DNA from: Sphingomonas sp. S1-29
Lineage (GTDB): Bacteria; Pseudomonadota; Alphaproteobacteria; Sphingomonadales; Sphingomonadaceae
Reading direction: 5' to 3'
DNA: 64,000 bases
Assembly: GCF_026167545.1 (NCBI RefSeq)
Contig: NZ_CP110678.1
Coordinates: 3,312,214-3,376,213, forward strand
Part shown: one piece after another, positions 26,876-37,607 of the stretch
Numbering within the stretch: position 1 is the stretch's first letter
Layout: each line of letters begins with the position of its first letter
Translations under genes and position numbers: made by a program
Notes under the pieces: model-generated
What the model was told of the DNA's origin: nothing
What the model saw: only the letters and a program-made list of their open reading frames with translations
Database searches by the model: none

Positions 26876-28231
26876 ATGACCACGCGACCAATCGCCGCCA
26901 TCATCCTTGCCGCCGGCAAGGGCACCAGAATGAAGTCCGACCTGCACAAGGTACTCCACCCAATTGCGGGGCGGCCGATGCTGCTGCATCTCGTCGCGTC
27001 GGTTGGCGCATTGGCGCCCGACCGGATCGTCGCGGTGGTGGGCGCGGGGCGCGAGCAGGTCGAGGCGGCGGTGGCGCCGCACGGCCTTTCGATCGCGCAC
27101 CAGGCCGAACAGCTCGGCACCGGCCATGCGGTCGCGCAGGCGCAGGCGGCGCTCGGCGGCTTTTCGGGCGATGTGCTGATCCTCTATGGCGATGTGCCGC
27201 TGGTCACCGCGGCGACGATGCAGCGGATGATCGACCGGCTGCACGGCGACGATGCCCCCGCGAGCGTGGTGCTGGGCTTCCGCCCCGCCGATCCGGGCGC
27301 CTATGGCCGGGTGATCGCCGATGCCGCCGGGCGGATCGAGCGGATGGTCGAGTTCAAGGACGCCAGCGAAGCGCAGCGCGCGGTGACGCTCTGCAATTCG
27401 GGGCTGATGGCGGTGCGCTCCGAAGACCTGTTCGACCTGCTCGCGCGCGTCGGCAACGACAATGCCGCGGGCGAATATTATCTGCCCGACATCGTGATGC
27501 TCGCGGCCGCCGATGGTCGCGCCTCGGCGGTGATCGAGACCGACGCCGCCGAAGTCGCCGGGGTCAACAGCCGCGGCGAGCTGGCGGCGGTCGAGGCCGA
27601 TTGGCAAGCCAAGCGGCGCGCCGCGGCGATGGCCGACGGCGCGACGCTGCTCGCGCCCGGGACGGTGTGGTTCGCGCACGACACGGTGATCGGTCGCGAC
27701 GTGGTGATCGAACCCAATGTCGTCTTCGGCCCCGGTGTGACAATCGCCGATCGGGTGACGATCCACGCCTTTTCGCATCTCGAAGGCGCCACGGTAGCGC
27801 AGGAATGCAGCGTCGGCCCGTTCGCCCGGCTGCGCCCCGGGACGGTGCTCGGACGCGGCGCCAAGGTCGGCAATTTCGTCGAGATCAAGAATGCGGTGCT
27901 GGGCGAGGGGGCCAAGGCCAGCCACCTGACCTATCTGGGCGACGCCGACGTCGGTGCCGACGCCAATGTCGGCGCTGGCACGATTACCTGTAATTACGAC
28001 GGCTTCTTCAAATATCGTACGAAGATCGGCGAAGGCGCGTTCATCGGTTCGAACAGCGCATTGGTAGCGCCTGTCGCGATCGGCGACCGTGCCATCGTGG
28101 GCGCCGGATCGGTGGTGACCACCGATGTTGACCCCGGCGCGCTCGCACTGGCAAGGGCACCGCAGGAAGCACGCGCGGGATGGGCGGTACGGTTTCGCAC
28201 GACGATGCAGGCTAGAAAGGCGACCAGATAA
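26876..28231 (+). CDS. glmU: Bifunctional GlcNAc-1-P uridylyltransferase / GlcN-1-P acetyltransferase GlmU
   Basis: This 451-residue enzyme is of normal length. The N-terminal uridylyltransferase has IILAAGKGTRMKSDLHKVLHPI and GDVPLV. The C-terminal left-handed beta-helix has hexapeptide repeats (PNVVFGPGVTIADRVTIHAF) and the acetyl-CoA site KNAVLGEGAKASHLTYLGDADVG and GAGTITCNYDG. Together these make UDP-GlcNAc for peptidoglycan, lipid A and exopolysaccharides. AAGGAAG precedes the ATG at 26876; the open frame extends upstream but lacks conserved residues. glmS starts one base after its stop. Confidence 0.95.
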   Translation: MTTRPIAAIILAAGKGTRMKSDLHKVLHPIAGRPMLLHLVASVGALAPDRIVAVVGAGREQVEAAVAPHGLSIAHQAEQLGTGHAVAQAQAALGGFSGDVLILYGDVPLVTAATMQRMIDRLHGDDAPASVVLGFRPADPGAYGRVIADAAGRIERMVEFKDASEAQRAVTLCNSGLMAVRSEDLFDLLARVGNDNAAGEYYLPDIVMLAAADGRASAVIETDAAEVAGVNSRGELAAVEADWQAKRRAAAMADGATLLAPGTVWFAHDTVIGRDVVIEPNVVFGPGVTIADRVTIHAFSHLEGATVAQECSVGPFARLRPGTVLGRGAKVGNFVEIKNAVLGEGAKASHLTYLGDADVGADANVGAGTITCNYDGFFKYRTKIGEGAFIGSNSALVAPVAIGDRAIVGAGSVVTTDVDPGALALARAPQEARAGWAVRFRTTMQARKATR

Positions 28232-28232
28232 T

Positions 28233-30068
28233 ATGTGCGGCATCGTAGGCATTCTGGGGACGTCGGACGTCGCCGACCGGCTGTTCGACGGGCTCAAGCG
28301 GCTCGAATATCGGGGTTATGATTCGGCGGGGATCGCGACGCTGCACGAGGGCCGGCTCGAACGCCGCCGCGCGCAGGGCAAGCTCGTCAACCTCGGCCGG
28401 CTCCTCGTCGCCGAGCCACTGCCCGGCCGGGTCGGCATCGCGCATACCCGCTGGGCGACGCATGGTGCGCCGACCGAGGACAATGCGCACCCGCACACCG
28501 CCGGCCGCGTCACCGTCGTCCACAACGGAATCATCGAGAATTTCAAGCCGTTGCGCGAGGAACTTCAGGCGCAGGGTCGGGTATTCCTCAGCCAGACCGA
28601 CACCGAGGTGGTCGCGCACCTGATCGATTCGGCGCTCGACGCGACCGGCGATCCGCAGGCGGCGGTTCGCGCGGTATTGCCGCGGCTGCACGGCGCGTTC
28701 GCGCTGGCGATCCTGTTCAGCGACCATCCCGACATGCTGATCGGCGCGCGGCTCGGCTCGCCGCTGGTGGTGGGCTATGGCGGCGAGGACGAGGGGGGCG
28801 AGACCTTCCTCGGCTCGGATGCGCTGGCGCTGGCGCCGCTCACCCAGCGTATCGCCTATCTCGAAGAAGGCGATTGGGTCGTGCTGACGCGCGAGGGCAC
28901 GCAGGTGTATGATCGCGACAACCTGGCCGTCGAGCGGCCGATCACGATCAGCGGCGTCACCGGGGCGCTGATCGACAAGGGCAACCATCGGCATTTCATG
29001 CTGAAGGAAATCTACGAGCAGCCAATCGTCGTCGCGCAGACGCTGCGCTCGTACATCCGACCGCTCGAAGAGCAGGTCGCGCTGCCCGACATGGATTTCG
29101 ACCTGTCGAGCGTCGAGCGCGTGACGATCGTCGCCTGCGGCACCGCAAGCTATGTCGGGATGATCGGCAAATATTGGATCGAGCGCTTCTCGCGGCTGCC
29201 GGTCGAGGTCGATGTCGCGTCGGAATTCCGCTATCGCGACCCGGTGTTGCTGGCCAACACGCTCGGCGTGGTGGTGAGTCAATCGGGCGAGACCGCGGAC
29301 ACGCTCGCCGCGCTTCGTCACATGAAGCAGCACGGCGTCACCACCGCGGGCATCATCAACGTGCCGACCAGCTCGATGGCACGCGAGGTCGATCTGCTGC
29401 TCCCCACCCATGCCGGCCCCGAGATCGGCGTCGCCTCGACCAAGGCGTTCACCTGCCAGCTGGCGGTGATGGCGGCACTGGCGATCAACCTGGCGCGCGC
29501 CAAGGGCAAGCTCGACGCCGCCGAGGAGCGCGAGATTGTCCATCACCTGCGCGAGGTTCCCGCGGCGATCAACGCCGCGCTGGCGCACGACGACGACATC
29601 AAGGCGATGGCGGGCACGATCGCGGGTGCACGCGACGTGCTGTATCTCGGTCGCGGCCCCGATTACCCGCTCGCGCTCGAAGGCGCGCTGAAGCTGAAGG
29701 AAATCAGCTACATCCACGCCGAAGGCTATGCGTCGGGCGAAATGAAGCACGGCCCGATCGCGCTGATCGACGAGCATGTGCCGCTAATCGTTCTCGCCCC
29801 CTCGGGCCCGTTGTTCGACAAGACGGTGTCGAACATGCAGGAAGCACAGGCGCGCGGCGCGCAAGTGGTGCTGATCTCCGACGCCGACGGGCTGGCACAA
29901 GCCGGCGACGATGCGGTCGCGACGATCGAGATGCCCAAGGTCCACCCGCTGATCGCGCCGATCGTCTATGCGATTCCGGTGCAGCTGCTCGCCTATCATG
30001 TCGCCGTCGCCAAGGGCACCGACGTCGATCAGCCACGCAACCTTGCCAAGAGCGTGACGGTCGAGTGA
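28233..30068 (+). CDS. glmS: Glutamine-fructose-6-phosphate aminotransferase GlmS
   Basis: This protein has about 611 residues. The N-terminal glutaminase starts with the nucleophile Cys2 (MCGIVGILG), followed by RLEYRGYDSAGIA and HTRWATHGAP. Two SIS isomerase domains follow (VACGTASYVGMIGKYWIE, VSQSGETADT, TKAFTCQLAVM, GRGPDYPLALEGALKLKEISYIHAEGY), with C-terminal DQPRNLAKSVTVE. It makes glucosamine-6-phosphate, the precursor for GlmM and GlmU. It begins 1 base after glmU, so the two form an operon. Confidence 0.95.
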   Translation: MCGIVGILGTSDVADRLFDGLKRLEYRGYDSAGIATLHEGRLERRRAQGKLVNLGRLLVAEPLPGRVGIAHTRWATHGAPTEDNAHPHTAGRVTVVHNGIIENFKPLREELQAQGRVFLSQTDTEVVAHLIDSALDATGDPQAAVRAVLPRLHGAFALAILFSDHPDMLIGARLGSPLVVGYGGEDEGGETFLGSDALALAPLTQRIAYLEEGDWVVLTREGTQVYDRDNLAVERPITISGVTGALIDKGNHRHFMLKEIYEQPIVVAQTLRSYIRPLEEQVALPDMDFDLSSVERVTIVACGTASYVGMIGKYWIERFSRLPVEVDVASEFRYRDPVLLANTLGVVVSQSGETADTLAALRHMKQHGVTTAGIINVPTSSMAREVDLLLPTHAGPEIGVASTKAFTCQLAVMAALAINLARAKGKLDAAEEREIVHHLREVPAAINAALAHDDDIKAMAGTIAGARDVLYLGRGPDYPLALEGALKLKEISYIHAEGYASGEMKHGPIALIDEHVPLIVLAPSGPLFDKTVSNMQEAQARGAQVVLISDADGLAQAGDDAVATIEMPKVHPLIAPIVYAIPVQLLAYHVAVAKGTDVDQPRNLAKSVTVE

Positions 30069-30312
30069 GTCGAGTCGGCGGGCACAGGAAGCGGTCGGTA
30101 ATCTTTCGCTGGCTTTCGCCACACGATAGTATCTGCTGAAACGAATATTATGGAATTTTTGGTATGGCAGCTATCTGGCTGAGTGGAATAGCGTAATTCA
30201 CGACCTGATTGGTGTTTTCACCAGCCGTGTAAAATCGTTCACTCTCTCTTCATTTCCGCTTAACCGTGCCCGCATACACCGCAGCAACACATAGCTCGCA
30301 GTGGGAGGTCTC

Positions 30313-32163
30313 GTGCGCATTCTGGTCGTCAATGACGAACCTTCGATGCACGCCCGCTATCGGCAATGCTTCGGCGCGCCCGACGCCACCGATCCGGCAG
30401 CAGCGCAAGCCGGCACCAACGATCTGCGCGAGTTCGAGCTGGTGCTTGTCGACCAGGGCGGCGACGCGGTCGACCAGCTCGCAAACGCGGGCGAGGACCA
30501 GTTCGCCGTCGCGCTGATCGATATTTGCGCATCGGGCGTCGACGGACGCCAAACCGCGGCGCAGCTGCGCGCGATCGACCCCGACATCAACCTGGTCATC
30601 ATCACCGAACCTTCGGCTATCGGCAATGCCGAGACCGCCTTGGTCGCGGGCCCGCCCGACAAGATTTGCTATATCGCCAAGCCGTTCGAAGCACCGCAGG
30701 TGGCGCAGATCGCGGGCGTGCTCGGTCGGCGATGGTCGTCCGATCGCCTGCTTGCGCTCGCGCGCGCCGAGCTCGCCGCCAAGACCGCCGCGCTCGAACT
30801 GCAGCAGCGCGAGCTCGCCGAGCTTGCGCGCCAGGCGATGCATATCGCCAATCACGATCCGCTCACCGACGCGCCCAACCGCCATGCCTTCCTGCGCGCG
30901 CTGGGCGAGGAGGCCGCCACCGGCAACGACTTCGCGATGGCGCTGATCGATCTCGACCGCTTCAAGCTGGTCAACGACACCTTCGGCCATTGGGCGGGCG
31001 ACGAACTGGTCCGCCAGGTCTGCGCGGCGCTACGCCAAAACGCGCCCGAGGACGCCGTCGTCGCGCGGCTGGGCGGCGACGAATTCGCGGTGTTGTTCAC
31101 CGCGCCGGGCGAACAGGCCGCGGGAATGGTCTGCGACCGGCTGCTGGCTGCCTGCGCGTCCAACTTCCAGGTGTTCGATCACAGCCTCCACGCCAGCGCG
31201 TCGATCGGGCTGGTGCTGGTCGAAGGCGGGCAGCCGCCCAACCCGATCGACGTGATGCGTCGCGCCGACCTCGCGCTCACCGAGGCCAAGCGGCGCGGGC
31301 GCGGGATCATCCGGCTGTTCGACGAAGCGATGGACGAATCGATCCGCTTTCGCCGCAGGATCGAGGGCGGCCTGGCACAGGCGATCGCGAACGACGAATT
31401 GCGGCTGGTCTATCAGCCGATCGTCGAGCGCGGCGATCTCGAAATCGTCGCCTTCGAAGCGCTGCTGCGTTGGGACAGCCCCGATTACGGCACGATTCCC
31501 ACCGGGCTGTTTATTCCGATCGCCGAGGAATCGAACCTGATCCACGAACTCGGCGATTGGGTGCTCACCCAGGCGCTCGAGATGCTCCAGCGCTGGCCGG
31601 ACCAATATGTTTCGGTCAATTTCAGCCCGCGCCAGTTCCGGCGGCAGAATTTCGTCGCGCATGTGGTCGAGCGCGTCCAGCATGCGGGGATCGCCCCCAC
31701 GCGGCTACAGATAGAGATCACCGAAACCGCGATCGCCGACGACGCCGAACGCGCCGCCGAAACGCTGTACCGCCTGCGCCAGATGGGCTTTCGCATCGCG
31801 CTCGACGATTTCGGAACCGGCTATTCTAGCCTGTACAATATCCGCCGCTTTTCGCTCGATTGCCTCAAGATCGACAAGAGCTTCATCGACGGCATCGGCC
31901 GCGAGCGCGAAAGCGCCGCGATCGTCCAATCGATCATCCATCTGGCACGCGCGCTGGGGCTCGAGGTGGTCGCCGAGGGGGTCGAAACGCCCGCACAGGT
32001 GCAGGCGCTGCGGATCGCCGGCTGTTCGCACCTCCAGGGCTATCATCTGTCGCGCCCGCTGGAAGCCGATGCCGCCGCCGACATCGCGCATCAGCGCTAT
32101 ATGAGCCCGGCGGTGATCAAGCTGCCCGTCGCACCGGGGATCGCGAGCGAAGCCAGCGGCTGA
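30313..32163 (+). CDS. REC-GGDEF-EAL protein (cyclic-di-GMP turnover)
   Basis: This protein of about 616 residues has a receiver domain (VNDEPSMHARY, Asp in ALIDICASGVDG, Thr in IITEPS, Lys in YIAKPFE) and a short coiled coil (AELAAKTAALELQQRELAELARQ). A diguanylate cyclase domain with intact GGDEF (RLGGDEFAVLF) and a phosphodiesterase domain with EAL (AFEALLRWDS) and DDFGTGYSSL follow. Both catalytic motifs look complete, so it may make or degrade c-di-GMP in response to phosphorylation. The GTG at 30313 has GGGAGG 6 bases upstream; the GTG at 30301 lies within that region. It is preceded by a 244-base AT-richer promoter region and ends 5 bases from cysQ. Confidence 0.88.
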   Translation: MRILVVNDEPSMHARYRQCFGAPDATDPAAAQAGTNDLREFELVLVDQGGDAVDQLANAGEDQFAVALIDICASGVDGRQTAAQLRAIDPDINLVIITEPSAIGNAETALVAGPPDKICYIAKPFEAPQVAQIAGVLGRRWSSDRLLALARAELAAKTAALELQQRELAELARQAMHIANHDPLTDAPNRHAFLRALGEEAATGNDFAMALIDLDRFKLVNDTFGHWAGDELVRQVCAALRQNAPEDAVVARLGGDEFAVLFTAPGEQAAGMVCDRLLAACASNFQVFDHSLHASASIGLVLVEGGQPPNPIDVMRRADLALTEAKRRGRGIIRLFDEAMDESIRFRRRIEGGLAQAIANDELRLVYQPIVERGDLEIVAFEALLRWDSPDYGTIPTGLFIPIAEESNLIHELGDWVLTQALEMLQRWPDQYVSVNFSPRQFRRQNFVAHVVERVQHAGIAPTRLQIEITETAIADDAERAAETLYRLRQMGFRIALDDFGTGYSSLYNIRRFSLDCLKIDKSFIDGIGRERESAAIVQSIIHLARALGLEVVAEGVETPAQVQALRIAGCSHLQGYHLSRPLEADAAADIAHQRYMSPAVIKLPVAPGIASEASG

Positions 32164-32168
32164 ACCGC

Positions 32169-32909
32169 CTAACCGCTCGCGAGCAATTCCAGCACGCGAT
32201 CGGCCCATTCGACCCGGCAGATCAGCAGGTCGGGCACCGAGACGTCGATGCAATTGTAGACCAAAGGCGAACCGTCGATGCGCGATACGTGCAGCCCTGC
32301 CGCCGCCGCCACCGCTGCCGGGGCGCAATTGTCCCAGGCATATTGGCCGCCGGCGTGGAGGTAGATGTCGGCGGTGCCGCGCACCACCGCCATCGCCTTG
32401 GCGCCTGCCGATCCCATCGGGATACGCTCGGCACCGAGCGCTTCGGCGACCTTCACCGCCTCGACCGGCGGGCGCGAGCGGCTGACCACCATCCGCGGGC
32501 GCTGGGGCAGGGGGGCGAGCGGCGGCGGTGCGTCGCTCGCCAGCGTCACCCCCAGCCCCGGCAGCGCCACCGCGCCGGTGACCGCGACGCCGTCGATCGA
32601 CAGCCCGATATGCACTGCCCAATCGTCGCGTCCCTCGGCATATTCGCGCGTGCCGTCGAGCGGATCGACCACCCACAGCCGCCGCGCGGCGCAGCGTGCG
32701 GGATCGTCGGCGGCTTCCTCCGACAGCACGAAATCTTCGGGCCGCGCATCGCGCAGCCGATCGAGGATCAGCCGGTTCGCCTGCGCATCGCCCGCCGTCC
32801 CGAGCTCGCGGCAGGGCGCCATCGTGCCTTGCAGCGCGAGCAGCAACGCGCCGGCTTCGGTGGCGATATCGGCGGCCAATCGTGCGTCGTTCACAGCATC
32901 GGGCTCCAT
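32169..32909 (-). CDS. cysQ: 3'(2'),5'-bisphosphate nucleotidase CysQ
   Basis: This 246-residue member of the inositol monophosphatase superfamily has metal-binding motifs [20 protein letters not shown] and [25 protein letters not shown], and the late [17 protein letters not shown]. CysQ removes the 3' phosphate from PAP and PAPS, clearing the by-product of sulfate activation. It overlaps the end of cysNC by 19 bases and is the last gene of the sulfate operon. Confidence 0.87.
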   Translation of the reverse strand: MEPDAVNDARLAADIATEAGALLLALQGTMAPCRELGTAGDAQANRLILDRLRDARPEDFVLSEEAADDPARCAARRLWVVDPLDGTREYAEGRDDWAVHIGLSIDGVAVTGAVALPGLGVTLASDAPPPLAPLPQRPRMVVSRSRPPVEAVKVAEALGAERIPMGSAGAKAMAVVRGTADIYLHAGGQYAWDNCAPAAVAAAAGLHVSRIDGSPLVYNCIDVSVPDLLICRVEWADRVLELLASG

Positions 32910-34828
32910 ACCCCGACGACGCGCTCGACGATCGCCTCGGCAGCCTCCTCGGGCGTCAGCCGCGTGGTGTCGATATGGATGTCGGGGGTTTCGGGCGCCT
33001 CATAGGGGCTCGAAATGCCGGTGAAGTGCGGGATTTCGCCGGTGCGGGCCTTCTTGTACAGCCCCTTCACGTCGCGCTGCTCGGCGACCTCGAGCGGCGT
33101 ATCGACGAAGATCTCGACGAACTCGCCTTCGGGCAACAGGCTGCGCACCAGTTCGCGCTCGGCGCGGAACGGGCTGATGAAGGCGGTGAGCACGATCAGC
33201 CCGGCATCGGTCATCAATTTGGCGACCTCGCCCACCCGGCGGATATTCTCGATCCGGTCGGCATCGCCGAAGCCCAGGTCGCGGTTCAGCCCGTGGCGGA
33301 CATTGTCGCCGTCGAGCAGGAAACTGTGCTTGCCCAGCGCGTGCAGCCGCTTTTCGACCAGATTGGCGATCGTCGACTTGCCCGATCCCGACAGCCCGGT
33401 GAACCATAGCAATTTGGGGGTCTGCCCCTTTTGCCGCGCATGCGCCTCGCGCGTGACTTCGAGCGCCTGCCAATGGACGTTCTGCGCGCGGCGCAGCGCG
33501 TAGCGCAGCATCCCCGCCGCAACGGTACGGTTGGTCATCCGGTCGATCAGGATGAAGCCGCCCAGCTCGCGGCTGTCGGCATAGGCCTCGAACGCGATCG
33601 GGCGATCGGTGATGATCTCGGTCTCGCCGATATCGTTGAGGTTGAGCGTCGTCGCCGCGAGCGCTTGCAGCGTGTTGACGTCGATCGTGCATTTGGGCGC
33701 CTGCACCGTCGCGCTGACGGTCTGCGTCCCGATCTTGAGCCAATAGGCACGGCCGCGCAGCAGCGGCTCGGCATCGAGCCACACCAGTTTCGCCTCGAAC
33801 TGGTCGGCGACTTGCGGCGCATCATCGGCGGCGGCGATGATGTCGCCGCGCGAGCAATCGATCTCGTCGGCCAGCGTCAGCGTCACCGACTGGCCCGCGC
33901 GCGCGCTGGGCAGATCGCCGCCAAAGGTAACGATGCGCGCGACGGTCGAGCTGCGCCCCGACGGCAGCACGCGGATCGGATCGCCGACACTGATCGATCC
34001 GCTGGCGATCATCCCCGCGAACCCGCGAAAGTCGAGATTGGGGCGGTTGACCCACTGGACGCCCATGCGAAACGGCCGCGCCGCCTCGCGATCGGCGTCG
34101 ATCTCGACGGTATCGAGATGGTGCATCAGCGTTGACCCGACATACCAGTCCATCGCGGTCGATCGATCGACGATATTGTCGCCGCCGAGCCCCGAAATCG
34201 GGATCGCGGTGAAGGCGTCGATGCCGATCTCGCTGGCAAAGGCGCGATATTCCTCGACGATCGCATCGAACCGGCTCTGGTCATAGCCGACCAGGTCCAT
34301 CTTGTTCACCGCCAGCACGATGTGCCGAATCCCCACCAGTTGCGCGAGATAGCTGTGCCGCCGCGTCTGCGTCAGCACCCCCTTGCGCGCGTCGATCAGG
34401 ATCACCGCGAGGTCGGCGGTCGACGCGCCGGTCACCATGTTGCGGGTATATTGCTCGTGCCCCGGCGTATCGGCGACGATGAACTTGCGCGCCGGCGTCG
34501 CGAAGAAGCGGTAGGCGACGTCGATCGTGATCCCCTGCTCGCGCTCGGCGGCGAGCCCATCGACCAGCAGCGCGAAATCGATATTCTGCCCCTGCGTCCC
34601 GACGCGCTTGCTGTCGCTTTCGAGCGCCGAGAGCTGATCCTCGAAAATCTGCTTCGAATCATACAGCAGCCGCCCGATCAGCGTCGACTTGCCGTCGTCG
34701 ACCGAGCCGCAGGTGATGAAGCGAAGCATCGACTTGCGCTGGTGCGCCGCCAGATAAGCGTCGATGTCGTCGGCGATCAGCGTGTCGGGAACATAGTCGC
34801 GCGTGGGCAAGGCCGGGTTGGTCGCCAT
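32891..34828 (-). CDS. cysNC: Bifunctional sulfate adenylyltransferase large subunit / APS kinase (CysN-CysC)
   Basis: This 645-residue fusion has a GTPase part like EF-Tu ([34 protein letters not shown]), two beta-barrel domains, and from about residue 465 a C-terminal APS kinase ([67 protein letters not shown]). The CysN part drives APS formation with CysD using GTP; CysC makes PAPS. The start overlaps the cysD stop by one base (TGATG). Confidence 0.94.
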   Translation of the reverse strand: MATNPALPTRDYVPDTLIADDIDAYLAAHQRKSMLRFITCGSVDDGKSTLIGRLLYDSKQIFEDQLSALESDSKRVGTQGQNIDFALLVDGLAAEREQGITIDVAYRFFATPARKFIVADTPGHEQYTRNMVTGASTADLAVILIDARKGVLTQTRRHSYLAQLVGIRHIVLAVNKMDLVGYDQSRFDAIVEEYRAFASEIGIDAFTAIPISGLGGDNIVDRSTAMDWYVGSTLMHHLDTVEIDADREAARPFRMGVQWVNRPNLDFRGFAGMIASGSISVGDPIRVLPSGRSSTVARIVTFGGDLPSARAGQSVTLTLADEIDCSRGDIIAAADDAPQVADQFEAKLVWLDAEPLLRGRAYWLKIGTQTVSATVQAPKCTIDVNTLQALAATTLNLNDIGETEIITDRPIAFEAYADSRELGGFILIDRMTNRTVAAGMLRYALRRAQNVHWQALEVTREAHARQKGQTPKLLWFTGLSGSGKSTIANLVEKRLHALGKHSFLLDGDNVRHGLNRDLGFGDADRIENIRRVGEVAKLMTDAGLIVLTAFISPFRAERELVRSLLPEGEFVEIFVDTPLEVAEQRDVKGLYKKARTGEIPHFTGISSPYEAPETPDIHIDTTRLTPEEAAEAIVERVVGVWSPML

Positions 34829-35742
34829 CAGAAATACCCCTCCTGCTTCTTCTTTTCCATGCTCGCCGCCTGATCGCGATCGATCGCGCGACCCTCGCGT
34901 TCGGAGGTCGTCGTCAGCAGCATTTCCTGGATCACCTGCGGCAGCGTCGCGGCTTCGCTCTCGACCGCGCCGGTGAGCGGATAGCAGCCGAGCGTGCGGA
35001 AGCGGATCGACCGGTCGACCGGCTGCTCGCCCGGCAGCAGCCGGAAGCGGTCGTCATCGACCATCAGCAGCATCCCGTCGCGCTCGACCGTCGGGCGCGG
35101 CGCGGCGAAATAGAGCGGGACGATTTCGATCCCCTCGGCCAGAATGTACTGCCAGATGTCGAGCTCGGTCCAGTTCGACAGCGGGAAGACGCGGATGCTC
35201 TCGCCCTTGGCCTTGCGCGTATTGTACAGCCGCCACAATTCGGGGCGCTGCTGCTTGGGATCCCAGCGATGGCTGGCCGAGCGGAAGCTGAAGATCCGTT
35301 CCTTGGCGCGGCTCTTTTCCTCGTCGCGCCGCGCGCCGCCGAACGCCGCATCGAAGCCGTGCAGGTCGAGCGCCTGCTTCAACCCCTCGGTCTTCCAAAG
35401 ATCGGTGTGCAGCGCGCCATGATCGAACGGATTGATCCCGCGCGCCATCGCGTCGGGATTATGGTGCACCAGCAATTCCATCCCCGCATCGGCAGCGGCC
35501 TTGGCGCGCAGGTCGTACATCGCGCGGAATTTCCACGTCGTGTCGACATGCAGCAGCGGGAAGGGCGGGGGCGCGGGGAAGAACGCCTTCTTGGCGAGAT
35601 GGAGCATCACCGCCGAATCCTTGCCGACGCTGTACAGCATCACCGGCCGTTCGGCCTCGGCGGCGACTTCGCGCAGGATATGGATGCTCTCGGCTTCGAG
35701 CCGTTCGAGATGCGTCAGCGGGGGCGTGGCGGTGGAGTGCAT
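34828..35742 (-). CDS. cysD: Sulfate adenylyltransferase small subunit CysD
   Basis: This 304-residue N-type PP-loop ATP pyrophosphatase has [21 protein letters not shown] (SGGxDS-like loop), [47 protein letters not shown] and [13 protein letters not shown]. It adenylates sulfate to APS together with CysN. It heads the minus-strand run cysD-cysNC-cysQ. The sulfate transporter and reductases are not in the window. Confidence 0.94.
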   Translation of the reverse strand: MHSTATPPLTHLERLEAESIHILREVAAEAERPVMLYSVGKDSAVMLHLAKKAFFPAPPPFPLLHVDTTWKFRAMYDLRAKAAADAGMELLVHHNPDAMARGINPFDHGALHTDLWKTEGLKQALDLHGFDAAFGGARRDEEKSRAKERIFSFRSASHRWDPKQQRPELWRLYNTRKAKGESIRVFPLSNWTELDIWQYILAEGIEIVPLYFAAPRPTVERDGMLLMVDDDRFRLLPGEQPVDRSIRFRTLGCYPLTGAVESEAATLPQVIQEMLLTTTSEREGRAIDRDQAASMEKKKQEGYF

Positions 35743-35805
35743 GCCAAGGGAGGTAGGGGCGGCGGCGGCTTTGCGCCAACGAGCTTTGCCGCCCCGCCTG
35801 CAAGC

Positions 35806-37134
35806 TCAGCTTTTGGCGGGCTGCTCCGCCGTCGGGCGACCGACGCTGACATACCGCAGCCCCGCGCGCTCGACCTGCGCCGCGCTATAGATATTGCGCA
35901 GGTCGACCATCACCGGGCTCTCCATCGTCGCCTTCAGCCGATGGAGGTCGAGCGCGCGGAACGCGTCCCATTCGGTGACGATCACCACCGCCGCCGCGCC
36001 GTCGGCGGCGTCATAGGCCGATCGTGTATAGGTGACGTCGCCCAGCATCGGCCGCGCCGCCGCCATGCCCTCGGGATCATAGGCGCGGATCGTCGCGCCC
36101 GCGTCCTGCAGCGCCTGGATGATCGAGATCGACGGCGCCTCGCGCATGTCGTCGGTGTTGGGCTTGAAGGTCAGCCCCAGGATCGCGACGGTTTTCCCGC
36201 GCACATCGCCGTCGAGCGCCGCGACCACCTTGCGCGCCATCGCGCGCTTGCGGGTGTCGTTGACCGCCACCGTCGTCTCGATCAGCCGCAACGGGCTGTC
36301 ATGATCCTGCGCGGTCTTGACCAGCGCCAGCGTGTCCTTGGGGAAGCACGACCCGCCATAGCCGGGGCCGGCATGGAGGAACTTGCCGCCGATCCGGTTG
36401 TCGAGCCCGATCCCGCGCGACACTTCCTGGACGTCGGCGCCGACCTTCTCGCACAGGTCGGCGACCTCGTTGATGAAGGTGATCTTCATCGCCAGGAAGG
36501 CGTTGGCGGCGTATTTGATGAGCTCGCTGGTGCGGCGGCTGGTGAACATCACCGGCGACTTGTTGAGGTACAAGGGGCGATACACCGCTTCCATCGGCTC
36601 GCGCGCGCGCTCGTCCTCGATCCCGACGACGATCCGGTCGGGGCGCTTGAAATCCTCGATCGCGGCGCCTTCGCGCAGGAATTCGGGGTTCGACGCTACC
36701 GCGAAATCGGCATCGGGGTTGGTTTCGCGGATGATCCGCTCGACCTCGTCACCAGTGCCCACGGGCACGGTCGATTTGGTCACGACGACGGTGAAGCGCT
36801 TGAGCGCCGCGGCGATCTCGCGCGCGGCGCCGTGGACATAGGAGAGGTCGGCATGACCGTCGCCGCGGCGGGTGGGGGTGCCGACGCCGATGAAGACGAC
36901 ATCGGCCTCGCCGACCGGCCCCGCCAGATCGGTCGTGAACGACAGTCGGCCTGCCGCCACGTTCTTGGCCACCAGCGCATCGAGCCCGGGCTCATAGATG
37001 GGAATACCGCCGGCCTGGAGCTTGCCGACCTTGGCGTCATCCTTGTCCACGCACACCACGTCATGCCCGAAATCGGCGAAGCAGGCACCCGATACCAGGC
37101 CGACATAGCCCGAACCGATCATCACAATCCGCAT
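35806..37134 (-). CDS. UDP-glucose 6-dehydrogenase
   Basis: This 442-residue enzyme has the Rossmann start MRIVMIGSGYVGLVSGACFADFGHDVVCVDKD, EFLREGAAIEDFKRPDRIVVG, LIKYAANAFLAMKITFINEVADLCE and the catalytic-Cys motif GPGYGGSCFPKDTLAL. The C-terminal domain has LGLTFKPNTDDMREAPSI and IYDPEGMAAA-like. It oxidises UDP-glucose to UDP-glucuronate. The open frame runs 33 codons further upstream, but the family begins at the ATG at 37134. The UDP-glucuronate could feed the epimerase at 51.7 kb and exopolysaccharide synthesis. Confidence 0.92.
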   Translation of the reverse strand: MRIVMIGSGYVGLVSGACFADFGHDVVCVDKDDAKVGKLQAGGIPIYEPGLDALVAKNVAAGRLSFTTDLAGPVGEADVVFIGVGTPTRRGDGHADLSYVHGAAREIAAALKRFTVVVTKSTVPVGTGDEVERIIRETNPDADFAVASNPEFLREGAAIEDFKRPDRIVVGIEDERAREPMEAVYRPLYLNKSPVMFTSRRTSELIKYAANAFLAMKITFINEVADLCEKVGADVQEVSRGIGLDNRIGGKFLHAGPGYGGSCFPKDTLALVKTAQDHDSPLRLIETTVAVNDTRKRAMARKVVAALDGDVRGKTVAILGLTFKPNTDDMREAPSISIIQALQDAGATIRAYDPEGMAAARPMLGDVTYTRSAYDAADGAAAVVIVTEWDAFRALDLHRLKATMESPVMVDLRNIYSAAQVERAGLRYVSVGRPTAEQPAKS

Positions 37135-37399
37135 GTCCGTGTATCCCAACTCGCGCAATCGGACGCCGGCATTGCGGTGACGTACGCGGAAAAAGGCCGA
37201 TGCTTCGGGGCGAAGCGCGCCTCCGATTGGCAATAAAGCGGGAGCGGGTCAACGGCGCTCGGCGGTCGCCCTGCAAGCGCCGGACGGCAGAATCAAGAAA
37301 GCGCACCGTCTCCGATGCGCTTTCACCCTCGGGCGACCCGAAGGATATGATCAAACCCGCGCGCGACGACCACCGCCACGCCGGTTCGACCAGCTAAAA

Positions 37400-37450
37400 T
37401 TACCAGGGGCGAAGCTGCTCGCTGTAGGTCTCACGGAACAGGTCAAACAT
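37400..37450 (-). CDS. Possible 16-codon small gene (MFDLFRETYSEQLRPW)
   Basis: Read on the minus strand, an ATG (37450-37448) opens a 16-codon frame ending TGG TAA. GGGAG lies 9 bases before the ATG, behind a markedly AT-rich stretch (37485-37515) that could carry a promoter. The peptide is amphipathic with acidic and aromatic residues, without a signal peptide. No longer gene is visible in this 470-base gap (37135-37604). It could be a true micro-protein or a leader peptide; chance is also possible at this length. Confidence 0.4.
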   Translation of the reverse strand: MFDLFRETYSEQLRPW

Positions 37451-37607
37451 TTAATGTCTCCCAGCGTTGCTACGTGCACGCAGAACATAGTTAATAAATA
37501 ATTAGGGATGTTTCAAGGCCTTAAACGCGGCGATATGGCCCGGAACGGGACGGGCGGGCGCGTATCTTAACGCGATCGCAACGATCGCTCGTTAACCGTG
37601 AACCGTG

